Assembly (NCBI RefSeq): GCF_015291885.1
Contig: NZ_CP036186.1
Coordinates: forward strand, 2,059,001 to 2,123,000
Direction: 5' to 3'
Origin: Stutzerimonas stutzeri
GTDB lineage: Bacteria > Pseudomonadota > Gammaproteobacteria > Pseudomonadales > Pseudomonadaceae
Length of the DNA: 64,000 nucleotides
Shown: one piece after another, positions 10,404 to 20,408 of the stretch
Layout: every line of letters starts with the position of its first letter
How positions within the stretch are numbered: position 1 is the first letter of the stretch
Notes under the pieces: model-generated
Database searches by the model: none
What the model saw: only the letters and a program-made list of their open reading frames with translations
Told to the model about the DNA's origin: nothing
Translations under genes and position numbers: made by a program

Positions 10404-11798
10404 TTAGACGATCGCTCTGCGCAGCACCGTTTGTCGACGAATCTCGCGGCGGGCACTACGGGCCAGGCGTACGCTGAGCAGCAAGGCCGCGCAACTCAAG
10501 CCCGCAATCAGCCCTTGCCAGAGGCCGCTCGGGCCACTTGCTGCGCCGAGGTGGCCGGTCAGACCCAGCAGATACCCTACTGGCAGGCCGATGCCCCAAT
10601 AGGCGAACAGGGTGTAGACCATCGTCATGCGAGTGTCCTGATAGCCGCGTAGCGCGCCGGCCGCGGTGACCTGTACCACGTCTGAGAATTGAAACAATGC
10701 TGCGTAGAAAAACAGTCCGGCAGCAACGGCGATCACCGCCGGGTCGGGCGTGTATATCCTTGCTATCTGTTCGCTGAACAGCAGCATGACGCTGGCGGAA
10801 AAGCAGGCATACACCAGCGCTGCGGCGATGCCCACCCCGGCCACGAAGCGGGCGTCTCGTGGGGCATCGCGTCCGAGTTCCTGTCCAATGCGCACGGTCA
10901 CCGCCATGCCCAGCGATAGCGGAATCATGAAGATCAGCGAGGTGAAGTTCAGCGCAATCTGGTGACCGGCCACGATCGTTGCCCCAAGGCCGCCGATCAG
11001 CAGTGCGATCACGGAAAAGATGCTTGCCTCGGCGAACACTGCGACCCCGATTGGCACGCCGACCGAAAGCAGATGACGAAGCATCGGCCAGCGTGGCCAC
11101 TCGAATTGGCAAAACAGCTGGCTAGCCTGATAGGCCGGCGCGCGCCTCACCCAGACGCTCATCGCCATCAGCATGAACAGCATCACCAGTGCCGTGGACA
11201 CGCCGCAGCCTACGCCGCCCATTGGCGGCACACCGAGCTTGCCGTATATGAACACATAGTTCAGTGGGATGTTCAGCAGCAATCCGAGGATGCCAATCAC
11301 CATGCTCGGCCGTGGGTGGCCAAGGCCGTCGCTGAAGCAACGCAGCACCTGATATAACGCAACGGCCGGGAAGCCACATGCGACGGCGCGCAAATAAGCC
11401 ATGGTCGGCTCGATCAGGGCCGGCTCCACACGCATCAAATGCAACACGGGCTCTGCATTCCACATCAGCAACGCGCTAGCCACGCCGATGCCCGCGCCCA
11501 TCCACAACGCCTGACGAACCAATGGGCCGATTTCGCTGTGATTGCCAGCACCAAAGCGTTGTGCAACGTTTGGCGTGGTCGCCAGGGTGATGCCGCTGAC
11601 GAGCAGGTAGACCGGCACCCAGATCGAGTTGCCAAGCGCGACCGCGGCCAGGTCATGTGGGCTGACGCGCCCGGCCATCACGGTATCGACGAAACCCATG
11701 GCTGTGCTGGCCAGTTGGGCGATCATCATGGGTAGGGCGAGGGCAAAGAGGGTGCGCAATTCAAGGCGGACCCGTCTGAGTCTGAGCTCAGTGGGCAT
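10404..11798 (-). CDS. MATE-family multidrug efflux protein (NorM-like)
   Basis: 464 residues with 12 likely membrane helices and the internal two-fold repeat of MATE transporters (LALPMMIAQLASTAMGFVDTVMAGR at the start of the first half; a similar element begins the second half). These proteins export cationic drugs and dyes in exchange for Na+ or H+. Transcribed alone, divergently from pdxB with about 120 bases between starts. Similarity to the NorM group is clear; the true substrates are unknown. Confidence 0.9.
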   Translation of the reverse strand: MPTELRLRRVRLELRTLFALALPMMIAQLASTAMGFVDTVMAGRVSPHDLAAVALGNSIWVPVYLLVSGITLATTPNVAQRFGAGNHSEIGPLVRQALWMGAGIGVASALLMWNAEPVLHLMRVEPALIEPTMAYLRAVACGFPAVALYQVLRCFSDGLGHPRPSMVIGILGLLLNIPLNYVFIYGKLGVPPMGGVGCGVSTALVMLFMLMAMSVWVRRAPAYQASQLFCQFEWPRWPMLRHLLSVGVPIGVAVFAEASIFSVIALLIGGLGATIVAGHQIALNFTSLIFMIPLSLGMAVTVRIGQELGRDAPRDARFVAGVGIAAALVYACFSASVMLLFSEQIARIYTPDPAVIAVAAGLFFYAALFQFSDVVQVTAAGALRGYQDTRMTMVYTLFAYWGIGLPVGYLLGLTGHLGAASGPSGLWQGLIAGLSCAALLLSVRLARSARREIRRQTVLRRAIV

Positions 11799-11919
11799 TA
11801 CGAGGCGTTCCGGTTGTATACAAGAAGCGCGCTAGTCTACGCCCCGCAGGAGCGCTCAGGAAGGCGGCAAAGCAGTGGCATGCCGTCTAGAATGTGCTTC
11901 CCCTCACCGGAGCCGTGAC

Positions 11920-13065
11920 ATGCATATCCTCGCCGATGAAAACATTCCGCTGGTCGATGAGTTCTTTGCCGGGCTTGGCGAGATACGGCGCATGCCTGGC
12001 CGCAGCATCAATCGCGCGGCACTGGAGAATGTCGACCTGCTGTTGGTGCGGTCGGTGACGCGGGTGGATCGCGAGCTACTGGACGGCACCGCAGTTAAAT
12101 TCGTCGGTACCTGCACAATCGGCACCGACCATCTGGATCTGGATTACCTCGAACAGGCAGGCATCGATTGGGCCAGTGCGCCAGGGTGCAATGCACGGGG
12201 GGTTGTCGACTATGTGCTGGGTAGCCTGCTCGCGCTGGCTGAACTACGGGGCGATACCTTGGCTCAGCGCAGTTATGGTGTTGTCGGCGCTGGCGAAGTG
12301 GGTGGGCGGCTGGTCGAGGTGATGCGCGGCCTTGGCTGGGATGTACGCGTCTGCGACCCCCCAAGGCAGGCCCGGGAGGCAGGCGGCTTCGTTTCTCTGG
12401 ACGAAGTGCTCGCGGAGTGCGATGTGGTCAGTCTGCACACCCCGCTGAACATGGGCGGCGACTGGCCTACGTTTCACTTGTTCGATCAAGAGCGACTGTC
12501 CAACCTGCGGCCCGGTGCCTGGCTGATCAACGCCAGTCGAGGTGCCGTGGTGGATAACGTGGCGCTGCGCGATGTGCTGCTGCAGCGCCCGGATATCGAC
12601 GCGGTACTGGATGTCTGGGAGGGCGAGCCACAAGTCGACGTCGAGCTTGCTGGTTTGTGCCGTATCGCTACGCCGCACATTGCCGGGTACAGCCTGGATG
12701 GCAAACTGCGTGGTACAGCGCAGATCTACGCCGCATTTTGCGCAGTGCGCGGCCTGGAGCCGGCGGTTGAGCTGGCGCAATTGATGCCAGGCGCAGCTTT
12801 GACCGAGCTGACTTTCGCGTCCTGCACAGAGCCGGCTGACATGCTGGCGACGTTGTGTCGCGCGGTTTACGACCCGCGCCGCGATGATGCGGACTTCCGT
12901 CGCAGTCTCGTTGGCGACGAGGCCCGGCGGCGGGCTGGGTTCGATTTGCTGCGAAAGCGGTATCCGGCCCGTCGCGAAATCGACGGCCTAGGGGTGAGGA
13001 TTACCGGCACAAATGCTGCGCTGGATACGATAGTCGAAGCGCTCGGCGCCCGATTGCTAGGCTAG
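11920..13065 (+). CDS. pdxB: Erythronate-4-phosphate dehydrogenase
   Basis: 381 residues, the normal PdxB length. It oxidises 4-phosphoerythronate in pyridoxal-phosphate synthesis. Seen: the NAD-binding motif [16 protein letters not shown] near residue 120, the D-isomer dehydrogenase signature with the substrate arginine in [10 protein letters not shown], and the catalytic histidine in TPHIAGY. A C-terminal dimerisation domain of about 90 residues is characteristic of PdxB rather than other D-2-hydroxyacid dehydrogenases. I chose ATG 11920 because the conserved [10 protein letters not shown] begins there; an upstream in-frame start would add 15 unlikely residues. Confidence 0.95.
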   Translation: MHILADENIPLVDEFFAGLGEIRRMPGRSINRAALENVDLLLVRSVTRVDRELLDGTAVKFVGTCTIGTDHLDLDYLEQAGIDWASAPGCNARGVVDYVLGSLLALAELRGDTLAQRSYGVVGAGEVGGRLVEVMRGLGWDVRVCDPPRQAREAGGFVSLDEVLAECDVVSLHTPLNMGGDWPTFHLFDQERLSNLRPGAWLINASRGAVVDNVALRDVLLQRPDIDAVLDVWEGEPQVDVELAGLCRIATPHIAGYSLDGKLRGTAQIYAAFCAVRGLEPAVELAQLMPGAALTELTFASCTEPADMLATLCRAVYDPRRDDADFRRSLVGDEARRRAGFDLLRKRYPARREIDGLGVRITGTNAALDTIVEALGARLLG

Positions 13066-13152
13066 CCGGCAGTTCGAGCGCAGCTCGGATGCAATTTCCA
13101 TCCTGCTCCGCTAGCATTACCCGTCCTCTGCCTTGTCCCCCGCGATGGTGTT

Positions 13153-15162
13153 ATGAGTTATCAGGTTCTTGCACGTAAATGGCGTCCGCGCTCGTTCCGC
13201 GAAATGGTCGGCCAGACCCATGTGCTCAAGGCCTTGATCAATGCGCTCGACAATCAGCGCCTGCACCATGCGTACCTGTTCACCGGCACGCGAGGCGTTG
13301 GCAAGACGACCATCGCGCGGATCATCGCCAAATGCCTGAACTGTGAAACCGGGGTCAGTTCGACGCCCTGTGGCGAGTGCTCGGTATGTCGCGAGATCGA
13401 TGAGGGACGCTTCGTCGATCTGATTGAGGTCGATGCTGCGAGTCGCACCAAGGTCGAAGACACCCGCGAACTGCTCGACAACGTGCAATACGCGCCGAGC
13501 CGCGGGCGTTACAAGGTTTACCTGATCGACGAAGTGCACATGCTCTCGTCGCACTCTTTCAATGCGCTGCTCAAGACCCTTGAGGAGCCGCCACCCCACG
13601 TCAAATTCCTGCTGGCGACTACCGATCCGCAAAAGCTGCCGGTCACCATTCTATCGCGCTGCCTGCAGTTCTCCCTGAAGAACATGCCGCCGGAGCGAGT
13701 GGTCGAGCACCTCACTCATGTGCTGGGCGTCGAGAACGTACCTTTCGAAGACGATGCGCTATGGCTGCTGGGTCGTGCCGCGGATGGCTCGATGCGCGAT
13801 GCGATGAGCCTGACCGATCAGGCGATCGCTTTCGGTGAGGGCAAGGTGCTGGCCGCCGATGTACGCGCGATGCTCGGCACCCTCGATCACGGGCAGGTCT
13901 ACGGCGTGTTGCAGGCATTGCTCGAAGGCGACGCTCGGGCGTTGCTCGAGGCGGTTCGTCACCTGGCCGAGCAGGGTCCGGACTGGGCTGGTGTACTTGC
14001 CGAAATCCTCAATGTGTTGCACCGCGTGGCCATTGCCCAAGCGCTGCCGGAGGCCGTGGACAATGGCCAGGGCGATCGCGATCGCGTGCTGGCTTTGGCC
14101 CAGGCGCTGCCAGCCGAAGACGTGCAGTTCTATTATCAGATGGGGCTGATCGGTCGGCGCGATCTGCCGCTGGCGCCAGACCCGCGCAGCGGCTTTGAAA
14201 TGGTGCTGCTGCGGATGTTGGCGTTTCGTCCTGCGGGTAGTGATGATGCGCCGCGAACACCGCTAAAGACCCTGGGAATCAGCCCGGCCACAGCTGATTC
14301 CAAGCCCGCAGCGGTGGCCGATACGGCAGCAATTGTCGGGTCGTCTACTCCATCCGCAGGAGCTACGGTTGCAGCAGCGGAACCAGAGCCTGTTGCCGCT
14401 GCGCCTGCCGTTTTCGCACCGGTGCAGTCGCCTGTCGCCGAGCCCTCAGCTGTGCCTTCCACTCAGGTGGTGGAGGAGCCAAACACCGCGGCTGTCATCG
14501 ATGTGCCATGGAACGAGCCTCCTGATGTGCCGCCGGTTGCGATCGAGGCTGGTGCCGTTCCGCCCGAGCCTTTGACGTCCGATGGCGTAGGCGATCATGT
14601 AGCCTCCGTGGTACAGGTCGAAGAGCCGGACGATGACGAGCCGCCTCTGACTGACGAGGACTACTTCGAGGCCGAGAATCAGGCCGAGGCCTATCTGGAT
14701 GAGCTGAGCCAGGCGAGCGACGAGCCGGAGACGGCAGAGCCGCTGCCGGCGGTGGAACCGGCCACTGGACTCGCTGCGGAATGGCTTGAGCTTTATCTCA
14801 AACTCGGTTTGTCTGGTCTCACCGGCAGCATCGCCGCCAACTGTACCTTGATCGCTGTGGAGGGGGATCGTTGGTTGATGCATCTCGATCCGGCACAGAG
14901 CGCGCTGTTCAACCCCACGCAACAGCGACGGCTGAACGACGCGCTGAACCAGTACCATGGACGTCCATTGCAGCTGGATATCCTGTTGCAGAAGCCGGAG
15001 CAGGAAACACCGGCGCAGGCTGCACATCGCCGCCGGGCCGAGCGGCAGCGCGCAGCGGAACAATCGATTCATTCGGACCCTCTGGTCCAGCAACTCATGC
15101 AGCAGTTCGCTGCGGTGATCCGCGAAGGCACCATCGAACCCGTAGAACATTCAGAACCCTGA
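13153..15162 (+). CDS. dnaX: DNA polymerase III subunits gamma/tau
   Basis: 669 residues. It is the clamp-loader ATPase and, through its C-terminus, the organiser of the replisome. Walker [10 protein letters not shown] near residue 43, zinc cysteines (C-x8-C-x2-C pattern around 64-79), DExx-box LIDEVHML near 125 and the SRC sensor LSRCLQF are all present. Residues about 380-540 form a low-complexity A/P/E-rich linker, and the last 130 residues are the tau-specific domain. I looked for a classic A6G slippery site for gamma and saw none. ybaB and recR follow, the conserved dnaX-ybaB-recR order. Confidence 0.97.
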   Translation: MSYQVLARKWRPRSFREMVGQTHVLKALINALDNQRLHHAYLFTGTRGVGKTTIARIIAKCLNCETGVSSTPCGECSVCREIDEGRFVDLIEVDAASRTKVEDTRELLDNVQYAPSRGRYKVYLIDEVHMLSSHSFNALLKTLEEPPPHVKFLLATTDPQKLPVTILSRCLQFSLKNMPPERVVEHLTHVLGVENVPFEDDALWLLGRAADGSMRDAMSLTDQAIAFGEGKVLAADVRAMLGTLDHGQVYGVLQALLEGDARALLEAVRHLAEQGPDWAGVLAEILNVLHRVAIAQALPEAVDNGQGDRDRVLALAQALPAEDVQFYYQMGLIGRRDLPLAPDPRSGFEMVLLRMLAFRPAGSDDAPRTPLKTLGISPATADSKPAAVADTAAIVGSSTPSAGATVAAAEPEPVAAAPAVFAPVQSPVAEPSAVPSTQVVEEPNTAAVIDVPWNEPPDVPPVAIEAGAVPPEPLTSDGVGDHVASVVQVEEPDDDEPPLTDEDYFEAENQAEAYLDELSQASDEPETAEPLPAVEPATGLAAEWLELYLKLGLSGLTGSIAANCTLIAVEGDRWLMHLDPAQSALFNPTQQRRLNDALNQYHGRPLQLDILLQKPEQETPAQAAHRRRAERQRAAEQSIHSDPLVQQLMQQFAAVIREGTIEPVEHSEP

Positions 15163-15181
15163 TCGAATTGAGGTGATACCC

Positions 15182-15508
15182 ATGATGAAAGGTGGCATGG
15201 CCGGCCTGATGAAGCAGGCGCAGCAGATGCAAGAAAAAATGCAGAAGATGCAGGAAGAGCTGGCGAATGCCGAGGTCACGGGCCAGTCCGGCGCTGGTCT
15301 AGTCAGCGTCGTGATGAACGGGCGCCATGACGTCAAGCGCGTCAGCCTTGACGACAGTCTCATGCAGGAAGACAAAGAGATCCTGGAAGACCTGATTGCT
15401 GCGGCGGTCAATGACGCGGTGCGCAAGATCGAGCAGAACAGCCAGGAAAAGATGTCTGGCATGACGGCTGGCATGCAGCTTCCCCCGGGCTTCAAGATGC
15501 CCTTCTAA
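15182..15508 (+). CDS. YbaB/EbfC nucleoid-associated protein
   Basis: 108 residues with the methionine-rich N-terminus ([17 protein letters not shown]) and C-terminal [12 protein letters not shown] typical of the family. These small dimeric proteins bind DNA. I read the start at ATG 15182, the first of two ATG codons and preceded by GAGG. It lies 19 bases after dnaX and is followed by recR, the usual gene trio; the 156-base gap to recR may hold a separate recR promoter. Confidence 0.95.
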   Translation: MMKGGMAGLMKQAQQMQEKMQKMQEELANAEVTGQSGAGLVSVVMNGRHDVKRVSLDDSLMQEDKEILEDLIAAAVNDAVRKIEQNSQEKMSGMTAGMQLPPGFKMPF

Positions 15509-15664
15509 CTGGGTCATCCAGTCGACGTACATGCCGCGTCGTCCGAGGGCGCGGGCATCCTAAGAGCAGCAAGTTCCGGTGCCCACGCCTTCTCGCGCCT
15601 TGCCCTGCATGGCGTCTGAACGCGTCTGCTCGGTGCTACCTTTTTCTATAGCGACACATTACCT

Positions 15665-16264
15665 ATGAGCTTCAGCCCCCTGATTCGCCAACTCATCGAC
15701 GCGCTGCGCATTCTTCCCGGTGTCGGGCAGAAGACTGCGCAGCGCATGGCTTTACAAATGCTGGAGCGTGATCGGAGTGGCGGTTTGCGTCTGTCTCAGG
15801 CGCTGGCAAAAGCGATGGAAGGGGTCGGCTACTGCCGTCAGTGCCGTACGTTGACTGAAGATGATCTGTGCCCGCAATGCGCCGATCCGCGGCGCGACGA
15901 CTCGCTGTTATGCGTGGTGCAAAGCCCGGTGGACGTGTTCGCCGTCGAGCAGACCGGCTTTCGCGGGCGCTATTTTGTGCTCAAGGGCCATCTGTCGCCG
16001 CTCGATGGCCTAGGGCCCGAAGCCATTGGCATTCCGGAACTGCTTGTACGTGTTGCAGATGGGGCGTTCAGCGAGGTCATTCTTGCTACTAATCCAACAG
16101 TGGAAGGCGAAGCGACGGCACATTACATCGCCCAAATGTTGATTCCCAAGGGGTTGACCATCAGCCGAATCGCGCACGGCGTACCTCTTGGTGGTGAGCT
16201 GGATCTGGTCGATGGCGGCACTTTGGCTCATGCCCTGGCGGGGCGTAAGACGATCAGCCTATAA
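15665..16264 (+). CDS. recR: Recombination protein RecR
   Basis: 199 residues. RecR works with RecF and RecO to load RecA at gaps. The parts appear in order: an N-terminal helix-hairpin-helix ([13 protein letters not shown]), a zinc finger of four cysteines at about 58-73 (C-x2-C-x8-C-x2-C), a Toprim domain with the acidic SPVDVFAVE region, and the C-terminal [11 protein letters not shown] stretch. It follows ybaB. Length and spacing are those of the family. Confidence 0.96.
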   Translation: MSFSPLIRQLIDALRILPGVGQKTAQRMALQMLERDRSGGLRLSQALAKAMEGVGYCRQCRTLTEDDLCPQCADPRRDDSLLCVVQSPVDVFAVEQTGFRGRYFVLKGHLSPLDGLGPEAIGIPELLVRVADGAFSEVILATNPTVEGEATAHYIAQMLIPKGLTISRIAHGVPLGGELDLVDGGTLAHALAGRKTISL

Positions 16265-16344
16265 CCCGAAGTACTGACGTTATGCCACCTCGGTAGTGCC
16301 GTTTGCTGTGTGATTCGGGTAAAGTTCTAAGCCACAAAAGTTAG

Positions 16345-16380
16345 ATAACCAAAAAGAATATAAATCTTCATTTTGGTTAT
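16345..16380. repeat. Perfect 10-bp inverted repeat upstream of the ABC operon
   Basis: ATAACCAAAA at 16345-16354 and its exact complement TTTTGGTTAT at 16371-16380 are separated by 16 AT-rich bases. The repeat ends 29 bases before the start codon of the substrate-binding protein gene, in an AT-rich island unlike its surroundings. It could be a regulator-binding site of the operon. It is too close to the ATG and lacks the T-run needed for a terminator of recR. Confidence 0.6.
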
Positions 16381-16409
16381 ATGCGCTGGCTATCCGAATC
16401 GAGGTCGAA

Positions 16410-17399
16410 ATGAAAGCGAAGCATTGGCTGGTTCCAGCTCTTCTACTGCTGAGTGCGTTTGCCCAGGCACAGGAGAAGTTCAAGGTCGGCTACATCCGCG
16501 TTATGGATGATGCCCAGGCGATGGTTGCGCATGAAGCCGGGCTGTACAAGAAACATGGGCTCGATGTCGAGCTGATCGAATTCAGCTCCGGCACCGACTT
16601 GATCAAAGCCATTGTTGGCGGACAGCTGGATACCGGCGTGCTTGGCTTCACCAATGCCGTCGCCTGGGCCTCCAAAGGGGCTGATCTGAAGGTTGTGGGC
16701 GGCGCTCAGCAGGGTTATCACTCGATTCTCGTGCGTGAAGACACCGACATCAAAGATGTAGCCGGGCTCAAGGATCGTACGTTGGCTTCCCAGCGTGAAG
16801 GCAGCACTGCCGACGCGGTCCTGCGGGGTGTGACGTTGAAGAACGCCGGCCTGAAGCCGAGTGAAGTCAATATCATGGGTGTCAGCCCTGCCGTTGCGGT
16901 GCAGTCGCTTGTATCTGGGCGTGTGGACGCGGCTTTCCTGTTCGAGCCGTATGACCGCATCGCGCAGCTGGTCGCGCCAGTTCGCCAGGTCTACGAGATC
17001 GGAGAAGTGTGGCCGTTCCCGTGCATGGTGGTCATCACCTCCGGCGACACTTTGGCCAAGCGCAAGGATGCCGTCTGGAAATCCCTGGATGCCCAGCGCG
17101 ATGCCATCGAACTGCTCGATAAGCAGCCAGCCGAAGCGGCCAAGCTGATCGCCGATTACTTCATCGCGGAGCCGACACTGAAGACGCTAAAGCGTGGCGA
17201 GCTCGCCCGTGAAGTCGTTATTGAGGAGGCTATCGGCACCCAAACCTTCAGCGCCAAGCTTGGTGAGGACGATCTCGCGCGCATTCAGGAGCTCGCGGAC
17301 ATTCTGCAGGAGCTCGGCTCGCTGAAGACCCGCGATGGCAAGCCGTTCGACACCAGCGCCATCCTCGATCTGTCCTGGCAGGAAGCTCGCGAGCTCTGA
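16410..17399 (+). CDS. ABC transporter periplasmic substrate-binding protein (SsuA/TauA/NMT1 type)
   Basis: 329 residues with a signal peptide (MKAKHWLVPALLLLSAFAQA, cleavage probably after residue 20). The mature part follows the SsuA/TauA/NMT1 pattern: KVGYIRVMDDAQAMVAHEAGLYKKHGLDVEL, then GGQLDTGVLGF, then GRVDAAFLFEPY. Related proteins bind sulfonates, taurine, nitrate or thiamine precursors; the substrate cannot be named from sequence. It heads an operon with an ATPase, a permease and a second periplasmic protein. The start has GAGG eight bases upstream and follows an AT-rich region with a palindrome. Confidence 0.88.
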   Translation: MKAKHWLVPALLLLSAFAQAQEKFKVGYIRVMDDAQAMVAHEAGLYKKHGLDVELIEFSSGTDLIKAIVGGQLDTGVLGFTNAVAWASKGADLKVVGGAQQGYHSILVREDTDIKDVAGLKDRTLASQREGSTADAVLRGVTLKNAGLKPSEVNIMGVSPAVAVQSLVSGRVDAAFLFEPYDRIAQLVAPVRQVYEIGEVWPFPCMVVITSGDTLAKRKDAVWKSLDAQRDAIELLDKQPAEAAKLIADYFIAEPTLKTLKRGELAREVVIEEAIGTQTFSAKLGEDDLARIQELADILQELGSLKTRDGKPFDTSAILDLSWQEAREL

Positions 17400-17501
17400 T
17401 CGCTTCCGGTTGGCTCGGTATCACATGCGCCCGGCTTCGCGTCGGGCCGTTTGTATCGCCCGCATTGCCGGGCAATTTCGTTTCTGGATTTGCGGATTTT
17501 T

Positions 17502-18248
17502 ATGCAGCTCAGGTTTGAAGAAGTAGACAAGCGCTTCGGGCAGCTCGAAGTCATCAAGGGCTTTAGCGGCGAATTTGCCCAGGGTGAGCTGGTGGCTCTG
17601 GTCGGACCTTCCGGCTGCGGAAAGTCCACCCTTTTACATCTTGTGGCCGGGCTGGAAAAGCCTAGCGCGGGTCGCGTGCTTGCAGACGGAAAACCGATCA
17701 CCGAACCAAGTCCACGACGCACATTGGTGTTTCAAGAGCACGCGTTGTATCCCTGGCTCAGCTTGCAAGGCAACGTAGCTATGGCGCTGGAGTTGCAGGG
17801 CGTGGCCAAGACCAGCGCATTCGAACAGGCGCAGGGCTGGCTCGAGCGGGTCGGGCTAAATGGCTTCGAACACTACTATCCGCATCAGGTATCTGGTGGA
17901 ATGCGCCAGCGTACGGCTCTGGCCCGCGCCTTTATCGCCAAGCCCGAGGTGTTGTTGCTTGACGAGCCATTTGGTGCTCTCGATGCCTTGACCCGAATGG
18001 CGCTGCAGGATGTGCTGCGCGAGTTGATTGAGGAGCATCAGCCAACCGTGCTGCTGGTCACTCATGATGTTGATGAGGCGCTTTACCTCGCCGATCACGT
18101 GCTCGTATTCAGCGCGCGCCCGACGCGAGTGCTGAAAACCTTCAACTTCACTCATTGCGAGAAAAGCCACGACCTGTCCGACTTCGCTGCCGAACGCAAG
18201 GAAATTCTCAGCCTGCTAGGTATCAAGACGGAGGTAGCGCATCCATGA
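17502..18248 (+). CDS. ABC transporter ATP-binding protein (SsuB/TauB type)
   Basis: 248 residues with Walker A GPSGCGKST near residue 39, the Q-loop in LVFQEHALYPW, the signature VSGGMRQRTALARAF and Walker B VLLLDEPFGALD. The FQEHALYPW context is typical of sulfonate/nitrate/taurine importers. I chose ATG 17502, where similarity begins; the frame is open upstream without it. Its stop TGA overlaps the permease ATG (ATGA), so the two are translationally coupled. Confidence 0.93.
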   Translation: MQLRFEEVDKRFGQLEVIKGFSGEFAQGELVALVGPSGCGKSTLLHLVAGLEKPSAGRVLADGKPITEPSPRRTLVFQEHALYPWLSLQGNVAMALELQGVAKTSAFEQAQGWLERVGLNGFEHYYPHQVSGGMRQRTALARAFIAKPEVLLLDEPFGALDALTRMALQDVLRELIEEHQPTVLLVTHDVDEALYLADHVLVFSARPTRVLKTFNFTHCEKSHDLSDFAAERKEILSLLGIKTEVAHP

Positions 18249-19018
18249 GTCAGGCACGTCGTCTTACCGGCCCGAAGAAGTACCTTGCCGTGGTTCTGGC
18301 AATCCTGTTCATCCTGTTGATCTGGCAAGCTGCGGCATGGAGCCTGCCGGCGTTTCTGATGCCGGGTATTCCAACCGTTTTCGAACGCCTATTCACAACC
18401 GTCCAGCAACCGGAGTTCCGCGAGGGGCTTTACGGCAGTATGAGTCGTCTCGGCAGTGGCTACAGCTTTGCGTTGCTGTTCGGTATCGGCTTCGGCCTGG
18501 TCGGTGGCGTGCTGTTCTTCTTTCGCGAAATCCTTCGCTCGGCCATCGTCATTCTCCAGTCGATCCCGTCGATCGCCTGGGTCCCGCTGTTCCTGATCGT
18601 GATGGGGTTCGGCAATCTGCCGATCATCGTTGTGGTTGCGCTGGCGGCCTTTTTCCCTATGGCGCTGTCGGTGATGAATGCCACCGAGAGTGTGCAACCG
18701 GTGCATGTAGCCGCCGCTCGGGTGATGGGCGCATCGCGCTGGCAGTTGCTGCGCCGTGTTTATCTACCAGCGGTCATGCCGGAACTGATCACGGGCGCTC
18801 AGTTGGCGTTCGGTAACGCCTGGCGCGCGCTCATCTCCGCCGAGATGCTTATCGGCTTTGGTCAGGGACTCGGTCGTTCGCTGGCGTATTCCGGTGAAAT
18901 CGCGGATATGGTTGGGGTGATGATGAACATTCTGGTCATTGCCATTCTCGCCACGCTGATTGATCAGGTTGTGCTGGAGAAATTCAAGCAGCGTATGCTG
19001 CGTTACCAGTACGTCTGA
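18245..19018 (+). CDS. ABC transporter permease (SsuC/TauC type)
   Basis: 257 residues with about six membrane helices and the cytoplasmic coupling loop AARVMGASRWQLLRRVYLPA near residue 160, the EAA motif of importers (here AARVMGA). It forms the membrane channel with the ATPase it overlaps. The starting ATG shares bases with the stop of the ATPase gene. No substrate specificity can be read from it. Confidence 0.92.
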   Translation: MSQARRLTGPKKYLAVVLAILFILLIWQAAAWSLPAFLMPGIPTVFERLFTTVQQPEFREGLYGSMSRLGSGYSFALLFGIGFGLVGGVLFFFREILRSAIVILQSIPSIAWVPLFLIVMGFGNLPIIVVVALAAFFPMALSVMNATESVQPVHVAAARVMGASRWQLLRRVYLPAVMPELITGAQLAFGNAWRALISAEMLIGFGQGLGRSLAYSGEIADMVGVMMNILVIAILATLIDQVVLEKFKQRMLRYQYV

Positions 19019-19028
19019 GGCTGCTCAC

Positions 19029-19730
19029 ATGCGTGCTCGGTTGCGTCTGACCATAGGGTTTGCTCTGTTGATGCCTGTGGCATCGTTTGCAGCGCCGCTG
19101 CAGGTCCATTTGCCTGAGCACCGGGTGCTATCGAGCAGCGAAAAGGAGAGCTTCGAGCCGGCACTAATCGAACAGTTGGCGGAAACGCTGGGCCGGCCTT
19201 CGCTATTCGTCGCCCGTTCTAAGGACGCCGATCTGCGGTTGCTGCCAGACGACCAGCCAGGCGCTGCGGTTTACTATCGTGCTGCGCCTGCCGCGCTCAG
19301 CGCGACGGAAGGTGGGCTGGCCGCCTGGGCCGACCTTCGGGGGCAGACAGTTTGCATCGGTAGCGCGAGCCCATACGCAATAATGCTAAGCGAGCATTTT
19401 GCTGCCGTCCCTCGGGAGTACCCGAGCGCCGCGCATGCGCTGATCGGGCTCAAGCTCGGCGAGTGCGTCGCCGTCGTCGATGACGACGTGCTGCTTATGG
19501 AAATTGCCAGCCTGCCGGAGTGGCAGCGCTATAAGCATCTATTGCCGAGGCTTGCGGATGCTGAGCGGCAGATGAGCCTGAACTTCGATGACGAAGGCCT
19601 GCAGCAGCAGACCAACGATTTGCTGGCGCAGTGGTCGGCGGATGGGCGGTTGGCGGAGCTGACCCGGCACTGGATCGATGAGGTGGCGTTTCAGGCTTAC
19701 GTGCTAGCCGACACATTGGATTGCCACTGA
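19029..19730 (+). CDS. Periplasmic solute-binding-like protein of the ABC operon
   Basis: 233 residues with a signal peptide (about residues 1-23, ending in SFAAP). The rest resembles a small periplasmic binding fold (SBP_bac_3-like): LPEHRVLSSSEKESFEPALIEQLAETLG, then a central GQTVCIGSASPYAIMLSEHF, then a C-terminal helix near LAQWSADGRLAELTRHW that is common at the end of polar amino-acid binding proteins. It begins 10 bases after the permease and is last in the operon. A second binding protein in one operon is unusual: it may widen substrate range or act as a sensor partner. Family assignment is moderate. Confidence 0.7.
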   Translation: MRARLRLTIGFALLMPVASFAAPLQVHLPEHRVLSSSEKESFEPALIEQLAETLGRPSLFVARSKDADLRLLPDDQPGAAVYYRAAPAALSATEGGLAAWADLRGQTVCIGSASPYAIMLSEHFAAVPREYPSAAHALIGLKLGECVAVVDDDVLLMEIASLPEWQRYKHLLPRLADAERQMSLNFDDEGLQQQTNDLLAQWSADGRLAELTRHWIDEVAFQAYVLADTLDCH

Positions 19731-19756
19731 TTGGCGTTGGCCCCGGGTGGTCCGTA

Positions 19757-20371
19757 TCAACGTTCGTTGTCAAGTATCTGAGGCAATACCCGCTGCAGCC
19801 CGTCCAGTTTCAGCGGGGCGCGAATATGCCCGCGCAGGCTGCCATCCGGTCCCACCAAAGCCAAGTTTCCGCTGTGACTGACACTGTAGTCACCCTCCGT
19901 CTCGGTTGCCGGAACGAACGGCAGGCCGAGCGCCTTGGATAGCCTTTGCAGTTGCTCCATATTCCCGGTTAAACCGATGAAGCCCGCTCGGTAGTAGCTC
20001 AGGTAAGTCTTCAGTTGTTGCGGTGTGTCGCGGGCAGGATCGGCAGTGATCAATACCAGCTGCAGCTGCTCACGTGTTTCAGCGGGCAACTGGCCGAACA
20101 GCCGACGCATCTCGCTCAGGGTAGTCGGACAAATGTCGGGGCAAGCGGTGAAGCCGAAGAAGAGGATATGCCAGCGGCCCTTCAGCGTTTCTGTGCTGAA
20201 GGGCTGGTCGTTCTGATCGACGAGTTCCAGCTGTGGGATGGCGCGCTCGCGGGGCAGCAGCAGGACATTGGCCTGATCCAGCAGCGCATTGCGATCCATT
20301 GCGAGCGAGGGGAGAGTGCAAGCCAGTGCCAGGATCAGCAGGCTGCGCCGAAGCGTGTTAAGCACGGGCAT
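19757..20371 (-). CDS. SCO1/SenC-family copper chaperone
   Basis: 204 residues with an N-terminal hydrophobic signal or anchor (about 8-24). A thioredoxin-like fold follows with the copper-binding pair Cys77 and Cys81 in FTACPDICPTTL and His166 in DYSVSHSGNLALVG. SCO proteins deliver copper to, or reduce the cysteines of, the CuA site of cytochrome oxidases. A CuA-type oxidase is present at 44.5-48 kb. The gene converges with the ABC operon, with 26 bases between stops. Confidence 0.92.
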   Translation of the reverse strand: MPVLNTLRRSLLILALACTLPSLAMDRNALLDQANVLLLPRERAIPQLELVDQNDQPFSTETLKGRWHILFFGFTACPDICPTTLSEMRRLFGQLPAETREQLQLVLITADPARDTPQQLKTYLSYYRAGFIGLTGNMEQLQRLSKALGLPFVPATETEGDYSVSHSGNLALVGPDGSLRGHIRAPLKLDGLQRVLPQILDNER

Positions 20372-20408
20372 TCCCTCAGTTTGAATCGCGGCGCCCCGAC
20401 GAATGCCG

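Noticed and set aside
13066..13152. Possible 4.5S RNA gene before dnaX
   Set aside because: The conserved GGAAGGAAGCAGC-type core is not present in this gap or elsewhere that I looked.
13153..15162. Programmed frameshift in dnaX to make gamma
   Set aside because: No A-rich slippery heptamer with a following stem-loop was seen.
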